The notes beneath the pieces are model-generated. The model was given only the letters and a program-made list of their open reading frames with translations. It was not told the origin of the DNA and searched no databases. The translations under genes and the position numbers were made by a program. A DNA stretch of 25,000 bases from Priapulus caudatus (taxonomy: Eukaryota; Priapulida; Priapulimorpha; Priapulimorphida; Priapulidae): assembly GCF_000485595.1 (NCBI RefSeq), contig NW_014577151.1, positions 243,277-268,276 of the forward strand, in the 5' to 3' direction. Positions 1 through 7,995 of the stretch are shown one piece after another; position 1 is the first letter of the stretch; each line of letters begins with the position of its first letter.

Positions 1-20
1 TATATATATATATATATATA
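1..20. repeat. (TA)10 microsatellite at window edge
   Basis: Ten uninterrupted TA dinucleotides open the window, so the true left end of the tract is not visible. Similar short TA tracts recur at 7166-7184, 7780-7796, 7861-7877, 20395-20406 and 21286-21302. None is associated with a coding feature. Confidence 0.95.
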
Positions 21-1815
21 CGTGAGTGCTGCGGCTAATGATCGGAAGGACGATGAGGCCGCATATGTAGTGATATATCAGCAATAAGCTACAGCGTATC
101 CTGCGCAATAGCGATGCACAGGCACTACCTCTTCCCTTCTGTCAAAGTAGTCGCTGCGCAGTAGACAAGTTCATGGAGAGGGCAACCGATGGAAGCCATG
201 ATGAAGTGACGACCGATTTGTCACCTCGCTGATCTTTTCTATGTGGCGTCATCTCATGCGGAAACATTTTAGGGTGGCCGGTTTACTGAGGCTTTTACGT
301 CCTATATATATCATTTCCTACCTTTTCACGATTTTTTTATTTCCGAATTTCCGAATTACCGGTTAGGAAATCGAGCGAAAAGGAGTATTTCTGCAGGCAG
401 ATGGAACGAATGTGCAAGCGGGACGAATGAGGGGATGGCAGAGCCGCCGCATTCTAAGCAAAACCTATGCGCATGCACCCTCGCGCACGCACGCGCGCAC
501 ACATACACGCAGGCCCGTACGCATACACGTTGACACGCAAATACACGCAAGCACGCACATATACGCGCAGGCACGCACGTACTCGCGGATTGGCCTTGAC
601 GACAACGCCATATATACGCACGACTATCCCGCCGCCGTGCGCTCTGCTTATAATCGACGAATCGATCGCCTACTATTTGATCATTGTGGGGCTGCCGATT
701 CATTACAGAAATGGATAGCCTCTTACATAGTGTTCGCTATAGATATCGACTGATTGATATGCAGGCGAGAGATGTGCCCTTTCTCCACAATTCATTTAAG
801 TGACCTAGATATATTGTCATGTTTCTCGTTTGTTTTACCCCGAAACCGTTTAATCGCCTCTCGATTCTCAGCATTTTCTCAGTCTAAAAAATATTGTACG
901 TAGAGAAAAATACCTCGTGATGAAACGCTCTGAAGAAAAGCACCGTCAGAACTGATAGCATTAAGAGTCCATCCCCTGTTAAATATAATATTGATTCACG
1001 AAATATATTAATCGATAACAAAGTTTAAACGCTAGTTTGTTTTCGAGCATTTAGCAATTCGCTTTCTGTCATATATTAGACAGCAAATATATAAGCTAGA
1101 GCTAATATAGATAACCAAATCCGTCGATCACACTATCACTCTAGCTTCCCTAACCTTTCCACGCCTTTCTCATATTCCACTCGCGATCCAAGCAACACCG
1201 ACTCACCCGCCCCAACCGAATGCAACACGCGACATCCATGATGACAAGCAAGATGACAAGAATTTCAGTAACTAGCAAAAGTACCCGGCATTGCCCGAGA
1301 AAAACGGAAAATAAGCAGCTGGACACACGCACGCGCGCACACACACACACACACAAAACAACGCGTGCACACACAGCTCGGTGTAGAGCATGAGCATGCG
1401 ACCAACAATGCGCGTTGGGTTTTTTTTGAATGAGCGCGGGCGAGAGAATCCTGCGCTAAATTCGGTACATTCTACCTGTAGGGACTCATAGATAGAGGTG
1501 TTTAGTACGACGTAGGTGGCGTCACGTCTGTCACAGGCAAAGGCGCCTCGCAGTAGCCGTCGTTGTTTGTCTCGTCGCGTGTATCTTTTAGCACACGCTG
1601 CTCGACAGAGGGCATTCCAGAACTATGAATTATCGCGAATGTGTGACGTGCGAGGCGCTCTCCGCGAGACGCTGCCCGTCACCGTCACGTCGCGTGATCG
1701 ACCCGTCTCGGCGTGTTCAATGCATGTGGTACGAGTCGGCGCCATGGTGTTTAAGTGTATGTAGATGATAGATGTGGATGTAGATGCGCCATCGCAGGGG
1801 CGGCCCTGATCGCCT
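21..1815. other. Non-coding stretch with CA-rich simple repeats
   Basis: I see no gene here. The longest open frames lie over CA/CG-rich simple sequence at 466-590 and 1326-1375 and owe their length to the lack of stop codons in those repeats. They show no domain or splice-supported coding pattern. The rest is AT-rich unique sequence with scattered short hairpins. It could be intergenic or part of a long intron. Confidence 0.6.
466..590. repeat. Degenerate CACG/CACA microsatellite
   Basis: This is a run of imperfect CACGCA, CACACA and CATACA words with interruptions. It is alternating pyrimidine-purine over most of its length. The six-frame openness here is a consequence of the repeat and not evidence of coding. 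Confidence 0.85.
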
Positions 1816-1868
1816 GCATGATATTGCGCGATTCACATGACAGGGTTAGCGTCGATCGCCCTGCGATT
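1816..1868 (+). repeat. Dispersed ~46-bp repeat, copy 1
   Basis: It shares ATATTGCG, a TTCAC block, GACAGGGTT and TCGATCGCCCTGCGAT with copies at 3145-3196, 4531-4576 and 4577-4618. The CAGGG and CCCTG words inside the unit are complementary, so each copy can form a short stem. There are no terminal repeats or target duplications, so the nature of the repeat is unknown. Confidence 0.75.
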
Positions 1869-3144
1869 AAGTAGTGCGCTATAGGTTGGCAGATATACAG
1901 TAGAGGACGTCCATAGGCTGGGCAGGACTGAATAATGATACGAACAGATATTAATTAAAAATTTTCTACACTGTTTCGTCGCTACAGAAATACCTTTTGT
2001 GATGGTTAGATAAGTAGCGATTACATGGCTCTATGCTTCGCGCTGACATTTGCGAGCTCTATGATGAGCGATTCTACAAGTTGTCTGACTACATTTCATA
2101 CCACAATCAGCCAGGTCGGTCTGTTACTAAGCGCACGCTGATCGGGATTCACGAAATACAAACAAAATAATTTTACTTCTAATGCTTTCTCACGTCCACG
2201 AGCTGCCATTGCGTGCCAATGCTAATTATTGCAGCCTTCTAAGTGGCCGATTTCGGCGACATAAATAAAAATGCCGAAAGGCTTTTCTAAGAGCGAGTAG
2301 TGCAACGGTTAGCAATTGGCGGAGCGTGTTACTGTTATACGCCACCTATACGAGTTGCGCAATGACGAGTTGGAAATGGTGCACGTGATGCTGGCGGCTG
2401 TTGTTTCCAAATGGATACACCGCTGCGCGCTTAATACAGCGCATGTATGGATACGCGCTGTACAATGGTCCATAGTAATTAATTAGAGGCTAAATCGTGC
2501 TTCAATAAACTCAATATTTGACCAGAGATATATAGCTAAGACATGTGTCTATGTGTAGCTTTAGAATTTATAGAACTGCTAAACCAATATTAGGGCAGTG
2601 CGAGCGAGTAAGAGTGGACCGATTTATGTTGTGATTAGCAGTGACTAGCTGCTGTGGTTTACACTAAAGAAAGTGTAAATTTAAAAGCTTCAATGATGGG
2701 GCGAAGATTTGAGTTACTTTTCTAGAAAATCTAGATACATATAAACACATGTGTTATCTTATGATGCTTTCGCTGATTGCTTGAGTTTATTGAAGCGGCG
2801 AGTGGTTATTAATTAGGCAAGTGTTACGCGCGGTATCGCAGCGGTAATATACGCAGGCTTATTGAGGGCGGTAAGAAAGTGGTACAATTAACTATCATTG
2901 GGCGAAGGATTTGAGTTAATTTGCTATAAATCCTAGCCTACACATAGACAATGTCTTAGTCTATGCTACCCATGTTCTGTAATTTATTTAGTTTATTGTA
3001 CTCCGGAACATTGTAACAGGACGTATGCATACAGGCGCTGTATTAGGCGGCAGCGGATGTTGGATAATTTGGACACAAACATGGAGTGCAAATTCCTGAG
3101 TTGGCGCTACTACTCTGAGTATAATAGAGGACTCTACGTGGCGG
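1869..3144. other. Non-coding stretch with diverged internal similarity
   Basis: No gene is recognised. Two blocks, starting near 2696 and 2899, share GGGCGAAG, ATTTGAGTTA and similar downstream AT-rich words. A third, weaker relative may lie near 2490-2600. This suggests an old tandem duplication of about 200 bp. The remainder is ordinary AT-rich sequence. Confidence 0.5.
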
Positions 3145-3196
3145 TGAATATTGCGAGTTCACACGACAAGGGTTCGTTCGGATCGCGCCTGGCGAT
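3145..3196 (+). repeat. Dispersed ~46-bp repeat, copy 2 (diverged)
   Basis: This copy keeps ATATTGCG, GTTCACACGACA, GGGTTCG, GATCG and CCTGGCGATG in the same order as the copies at 1816 and 4531. It carries several one-base insertions relative to them. It lies 31 bp before the 63-bp-period duplication at 3228. Confidence 0.65.
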
Positions 3197-3227
3197 GTTT
3201 TATTGGTTTGTTCTATAGGACGCGTTG

Positions 3228-3323
3228 CACACGGACGTTTTTGGCCCGAGCTAATCGGCCGTGCCAGATTTTGCTTCGGAGCAGAGCGTTCACACGGACG
3301 TTTTTGGCCCGAGCTATTAGGCC
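3228..3323 (+). repeat. 33-bp duplication with 63-bp spacing
   Basis: Bases 3228-3260 and 3291-3323 are nearly identical. Both read CACACGGACGTTTTTGGCCC followed by GAGCTA, and then differ only by a few bases before GGCC. The spacing is exactly 63 bp, a multiple of three, which gives repeated peptides in the overlapping short open frames. I see no other coding evidence. Confidence 0.85.
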
Positions 3324-3787
3324 GCCGGTGGCGAGATTTGGTCCATCGAGAACGGCGACGCAGGCAGGCGCGAGCCAAATTTTAGCATCAGCTTTTTCGG
3401 CGAGAGGTAGAGCGGCGTAGATATGGTTGAGCGGTAGACGCTGCGAGTGTCAACCGTGTACTTCGACAAATAATAGTGAAAACAGTATAAAAATTGACAA
3501 ATTTGATCAGGATGCCGTTTATCAAGATTGATGAATTGAACTGAACGTAAGTATAAACTCTAAATCGTCCACCGCCATCTGCGACATACTGCAAGTATCT
3601 GTGAGTATATTTGTGCACTATTGTATTTGATTTAGAATTTGAATTTGACAGACAGTATTTACGTCCCTCACTTGCACGTAAGTGTGAACGCTTCGCGACT
3701 CAATTAGGCCGAGCCTAAATTTGGGACCGGAGCGAGCAATCTAGCCCTTTTGGCTGAGCCAATCATGACGTGAGTGTAACGGGGCCG

Positions 3788-3818
<31 letters not shown>

Positions 3819-3899
3819 TTTATTATTTTTCCCCAGGCCGGTAAGGAGATTAAATTTGGCATATTTTGTCAGTGTTGGTGTTATACCCAATCAGATGTA
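3324..3899. other. Non-coding stretch with poly(T) tract
   Basis: There is no gene that I can support. The stretch contains a 24-base T run at 3793-3816, which could be the poly(A) tail of a minus-strand retrocopy or simple slippage. A small palindrome, TTAGGC-CGA-GCCTAA, lies near 3706. No reverse transcriptase or SINE sequence was recognised next to the T run. Confidence 0.5.
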
Positions 3900-4435
3900 A
3901 TCGCGGTGGAGAAGGAGGGGGACGGCTGGTGGAGAAGGGAGGAGGGGAGTCGGTGAGGAGGTGGTGGAGAAGGTGGCAGGGAAGGTGCCGCCTTCCGTCC
4001 CTGGCCTAGCTCTGCCTTCTCCACCACCCTCACACGACGCTTTGCCATGCACAATCTGCCTTCTCCACGAAGGCTTCCTCCGCTTCTTCTTCTTCATTCT
4101 CCCACAACGCAGCTTGTCCATCTAGCTTCTGCGAACAGCTTCTCCGCTCCTCGCTTCTCCGTACCACTTTTGCCTCTGCTCCGCTTCCTCTTCTGCACCA
4201 GCTTGCTCCGCTCTTCTCCACTAAGCTTCCAATGCGCCAGCCTCCTCCACACTTCTACTTCTGCTCCATCCTCCTTCTCCAGCCAGCGTTTTCTTCCTCC
4301 TGCTTTCTCCAGCACCTTCTCGAGCCCGTTCTCCGATTGCGCTCCTTCTCCACGAGCTTTCTGCAAGGTCTCTCCTTTCCACCTTCTCCTTCTCTCATTC
4401 TGCTCGCTTCAACATCTTCTTCACTAGCTGTTAAG
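3900..4435. repeat. Purine/pyrimidine-asymmetric low-complexity block
   Basis: The plus strand is strongly purine-rich at about 3900-3980 (GGAGAAGG-type words) and then strongly pyrimidine-rich at about 4000-4430. The second part is a degenerate repeat of CTTCTCCAC/CTTCCTC-like words. The word GGTGGTGGAGAAGG near 3959 is complementary to CCTTCTCCACCACC near 4015, so the switch point can fold back. Open frames on both strands encode Ser/Leu/Phe- or Glu/Lys-rich low-complexity peptides and are best read as repeat artefacts. Confidence 0.7.
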
Positions 4436-4530
4436 TGACGTCAGAAGCTCGTTAATCTGTTGGTTATAACACAAACCACGTGATAAAATATGCAAATTAT
4501 CTCCTGTACCGGCCTGAATATAGACGCTGA

Positions 4531-4618
4531 TGATATTGCGTGTTCACCGACAGGGTTCGCTTCGATCGCCCTGCGATGATATTGCGTGATCGCCGACAGG
4601 GTTCGCATCGATCGCTTT
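4531..4618 (+). repeat. Dispersed ~46-bp repeat, tandem copies 3 and 4
   Basis: Two head-to-tail copies, 4531-4576 and 4577-4618, both read TGATATTGCGTG, then a TC..CCGACAGGGTTCGC block, then TCGATCGC. The second copy lacks a few bases and its CCCTGCGA end. This is the same family as at 1816 and 3145, so the family occurs both alone and in tandem. Confidence 0.8.
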
Positions 4619-4713
4619 TGTGTATTCACGTTAATGTAACCTCATTGGCGATTTGTGTCCGTGAATCAGGTCCAAACAGAGAGATCTATTATTTTGCGTG
4701 GGATATAGTAGAC

Positions 4714-4748
4714 TGACCTCAGAGGTCACTTGAGGTCAACTAAGGTCG
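4714..4748 (+). promoter_or_regulatory. Cluster of four AGGTCA-type half-sites (ER3 plus DR4 series)
   Basis: TGACCT lies at 4714-4719, AGGTCA at 4723-4728, AGGTCA at 4733-4738 and AGGTCG at 4743-4748. The first pair is an everted repeat with a 3-bp gap. The next three are direct repeats, each with a 4-bp gap, giving a 10-bp period. AGGTCA is the established half-site of nuclear receptors, and DR4 spacing is classically used by thyroid-receptor/LXR-type RXR heterodimers. Whether it is used here is inference, because no promoter or gene is recognised nearby. Confidence 0.45.
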
Positions 4749-5375
4749 TTTTTAAAAGGAAACGATATAGTGATATAGCATTAGGCGGTGCTAGCACGGT
4801 TCTAATTATAGCAGACTATTTGTAGTAGAGTATTTGTACTGGGTGTATTTATTGATTTCATGCGACATTCGCTCGGTAGACTACGCCATAGCAATGCAGT
4901 CTGCATCCACATCTGCGGTAGGTCCTACTACCCTATATGCACTTATAGCTTCACGCAGGGATGAGTAGAAGGATATGGGCGTGGGAAGAAAGGTAGGGGA
5001 GCGGGCGAGACTAGCGGAATGGGCGTGAAATGAGAGTAAAGAGTAGGGGAAAGTGGCAAAGGCGGGGAAGGAGAAAGATAAGCAGAATAAACGAGAAGAG
5101 TGGTCAGGGCTAGGAAAAAGTGGCAGGGCGAAGAAAGGAATGAGTAGAATAAAAGAGGAGTGGAAAAATTTTGAAAAATGACAGAACATTTTCGAAAATG
5201 ATCGAATCATATCTTATAACATTTTAACATGGTCTATCAACGCTTTGTGTAACATTTACAGAACACACAGAACATTTTACAACATTTTAGAACAAACTAA
5301 AACACAATCACATGCATGCGAGTACATTTTAAAATATCTCGATTGTTGTCTCTCCCTTTACATATATTTCACTCT
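4749..5375. other. Non-coding stretch with purine-rich duplication
   Basis: No gene is recognised. Bases ~4975-5175 are purine-rich on the plus strand and include two related segments, around 5050 and 5120. Both contain AGTGGCA, a GAAGGA-like stretch, AGAATAAA and GAG.AGTGG. Bases 5218-5295 repeat AACATTTT/GAACA words. The minus-strand frame over the purine block is Ser/Phe/Pro-rich and looks like a repeat artefact. Confidence 0.45.
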
Positions 5376-5376
5376 A

Positions 5377-5512
5377 CGCGCGCGCGCGCGTGTGTGTGTA
5401 TGTGTTTGTGTTTGCGTTTGTGCGCGTGTATGTGTGCGTACTCATGTGCACTTGTGTGTTTGTGCGTGCGTGCGTGCGTGCGTGCGTGCGCACGGGCGGG
5501 CGTGTGTGTTTA
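5377..5512. repeat. (CG)n/(TG)n/(TGCG)n compound microsatellite
   Basis: A CGCGCG start passes into TGTGTG with TTTG interruptions and then into a (GTGC)n run ending near 5512. It is almost purely alternating purine-pyrimidine, a known Z-DNA-favouring pattern. The Cys/Val/Arg-rich open frames here are spurious. Confidence 0.9.
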
Positions 5513-6107
5513 TTTATGAACATACTTCGCAGGCCCCATTTAGTGTGAACTCCTCTCTGTGTACGCTAGCTGATTAGAAGATAGAGTCCCCCGTCATACT
5601 GCGTCATTATCGAACGATATCATCGTCTTCAGCGAAATAGCATCACCCGAGTTAGTGTTTCCGTTCATCATTAAAAAACGCAATTCGACTAAATAAACCG
5701 ACGCGGAGAAGGTTCTAGCTGTCGGCCTGCCTGTTATCGGTGGCTGCCTGCGCGTCTCCGGGTGGCATAAGCGGTTTCCTTTATCCGTCCACGCGACGCT
5801 GCATGCGCCTCTGATGTGGACGTTTTACACGCGTGACGAGCTGTCGCTGTTTTTCTCTTGCCCGTCATCAATTTTCCGCCACACGCGTTGTCGTATTTCT
5901 GCCGGCGCGCGAGTGTGCGAGGCGCAAAGCTGTTGCTGAGGCAGAGATGCCGTGAGCCGACTCCCCTAATCTTATCCCCCCCCCCCAATACACCAACGCG
6001 GGCGCTGGGCAGCGGCGGCGTGACGTCACGCGATTCGCGCGTGGCAGCGGGTGTCAGAGACGTGAAATGTATAAACGCGACGTCTGCGTTTCTTTAAAGG
6101 GTTTATT
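5513..6107. other. CpG-rich non-coding stretch with CRE-type palindrome
   Basis: From about 5730 to 6060 the sequence is visibly richer in CpG than its surroundings. It contains a perfect TGACGTCA palindrome at 6021-6028, the consensus site of CREB/ATF factors, and a run of ten C at about 5978-5987. No TATA box, exon or open frame with family similarity was found. This could be a promoter-like CpG island, but the evidence is only compositional. Confidence 0.4.
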
Positions 6108-6442
6108 ACCTCCGCCAACGAGGTTATGTCCTCGACCCTGTTCGTTTGTTTGTTGGTTTGTTTGTCTGTCAACGGGATATCTCAAAAAGTTACGGACGGA
6201 TTTTGATGAATTTTTTGGACGGGTTGGTCTTGGGTCAACAACCAATCGATTAGATTTTGGTGGTGATCCGGATCCAGATCTGGATCCATGCAGGATTTTT
6301 TTTGTGGGGAAGACTTCGGATGCATTCAACATTAATAAAAAAAAATCCTGGATCTTTCTCTTTTCAAATTTCTGAAAATTTTATCAAACTCTATATTGGG
6401 TGTACCAGCAAGATGGAGGGACTGTTACGCTATGGCGGAGGT
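6108..6442 (+). mobile_element. MITE-like interspersed repeat with 10-bp terminal inverted repeats
   Basis: The element begins ACCTCCGCCA (6108-6117) and ends with its exact reverse complement TGGCGGAGGT (6433-6442). Internal landmarks are a GTTTGTTTGTTGG...TTTGTCTGTC tract near 6140-6170, the block TCAAAAAGTTACGGACGGAT at 6183-6202, and GGTGATCCGGATCCAGATC at about 6261-6279. I recall this arrangement as a repeat dispersed through many invertebrate and fish genomes; I could not check that here. It has no transposase, so it is non-autonomous. No clear target-site duplication is visible. The overlapping 92-102-codon frames on both strands are carried by the repeat and are not genes. Confidence 0.75.
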
Positions 6443-7196
6443 TTGCTATCTCCGATTGCTCTTGTTTCGAAATCATCCCTAACCCTGCTCAAAAACACAC
6501 AATCTGGAAAAATATAGCGAAATATTGTCTCACCTAATAGTGGATATATTACTGATTACACCAGCTAGAAAAACACTAAGAATATATGCTGTTATAGCGT
6601 AGAAAATTGGAATTGAACACGCCGTAACACCATGGTACATTTGATTATAGCGACAATTAATTAGCAAATGGCGCCTTCAAAACAAGTGCATCTGCAGTGC
6701 ACTTATGTCAAACACAATGGCATCTGATTTTGTGTAGTTCACTCCGTTTCTATTTTTAAATTGGCCGCTAGTCCGAGATTTATATTATTATTATATATTT
6801 ATTTTATATTTATAATATTTATATTATTTAAATAGCCCGAGATTGGCAGGAAAAACGAGTAATCAAAATTCGAATCGTGCATGCATTATGAATTTGAATC
6901 GTACATGTTAATATAGCTAAGTACGAAGGTTTCAAGATACGTTAGCCTTACTTGAGACAGTTGCTGTTACTCGAGCAATAACGATAAGTATTATAAAAAT
7001 GTGAAAAACACGAGACCGCTCGGAAATTATTTTCGAAATTCTGGCTTTAAATCTTTAACGCTGTGGTGCGAACTCGTCAATCACATGCGCATTAGGCAGA
7101 GAGATTAGCATATCTGCGTTAGCTGGCGGATATGTGTAGCAGTCATATTACAGTACAGTGTACTGCAATATATATATATATATCTATTTAATAGAT
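6443..7196. other. AT-rich non-coding stretch
   Basis: No gene is recognised. There is a block of TATTATTATA/TTTATAT words at 6780-6832 and otherwise AT-rich unique sequence. A TA microsatellite at 7166-7184 leads into the palindrome that follows. Confidence 0.5.
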
Positions 7197-7507
7197 TATA
7201 TATCTGCGATCTCTGTCTGTCTGTCTGTCTGTCTGTGGTATTTTGTTAGTGCCTTAACTCTTCTATGCAATCTTACTGTGCCATGTTAGGAATGAATTCA
7301 CAATAACACAGACATTTCGGATTTTGGATTTTTTGGATTTTCCCTTTTTTTGCTTTTTTTGGATTTATACGCAATATCATGTCTGTCTTATTCTCAATTC
7401 ATTCCTAACCTGGCACAGTCACATTGCATACAACAGTTCAATCACGATGGGCATATAGAGCGCAGGGTCCACAGAGAGAGGGAGGGAGAGAGAGATCGCA
7501 GATATAT
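7197..7507. repeat. Large imperfect palindrome (inverted duplication)
   Basis: The left arm, about 7197-7315, and the right arm, about 7379-7507, are inverted copies around a ~63-bp T-rich centre. The inner ~50 bp pair well: ATGCAAT, ACTGTGCCA, GTTAGGAATGAATT and AGACAT match across the arms with about eight differences. The outer part also pairs, with ATATATCTGCGATCTCT followed by a CTGT or CTCT tract and CTGTGG. The middle portion of the arms is diverged. The arms' (CTGT)n and (CTCT)n tracts seem to be separately expanded versions of one ancestral repeat. Confidence 0.8.
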
Positions 7508-7720
7508 ATCCAAAATCCAAAAAAACGAAAACAAAAACAAAAATCCAAAAAATTCCAAAACCCAAAAAAACAAAAATTCCAGAAAACCACAAAATCCACA
7601 AAATCCACAAAATCCACAAAATCAAAAAAAAAAAATCAAAAAAAATCAAAAAACCAACAAAATCTAACAATCAAAAAATCCAAAAAATCCAAGTCAAATT
7701 CAACTGAAAATCAATTCCCC
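7508..7720. repeat. A-rich degenerate repeat of AAAATCCA-like words
   Basis: This is an A-rich tract made of AAAATCC, AAAACAAAAA and CCACAAAAT words, with a clean run of CCACAAAAT near 7589-7622. Its reverse complement resembles the GGATTTT repeats in the centre of the adjacent palindrome (7319-7362). Lys/Asn/Gln-rich frames here are repeat artefacts. Confidence 0.75.
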
Positions 7721-7878
7721 CATCATGGCCCTTCATCGTGAGCCCTTCATGGCTGCCACGGAGTGGCTGTTGGCCTCTAGTATATATATATATATAAGTT
7801 GTTTACCGTTATGTCATTGTGCACATAGATATATACTAGATATATATATAGTCTTACTAGTATATATATATATATATC

Positions 7879-7914
7879 AGAGAGAGAGTAGAGCGAGTAG
7901 AAGAGAGAGAATAG

Positions 7915-7967
<53 letters not shown>
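7879..7967. repeat. (GA)n microsatellite
   Basis: AG dinucleotides, interrupted in the first half by GTAGAGCGAGTAGA and ATAGATAC, become a pure (AG)n run of about 48 bp at 7919-7967. The tract separates the TA-rich stretch from the left end of the Penelope-like element. Confidence 0.9.
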
Positions 7968-7972
<5 letters not shown>

Positions 7973-7995
7973 ATACTGCATGACTGTTTATTTAA

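Noticed and set aside
4531-4618. tRNA-derived SINE (GGGTTCG-like B-box words)
   Set aside because: The GGGTTCGCTTCGATC word only partly resembles a B box. There is no A box at the right distance and no cloverleaf.
6054-6375. 92-102-codon frames on both strands
   Set aside because: They are carried by the MITE-like repeat. Such translations recur wherever the repeat is present.
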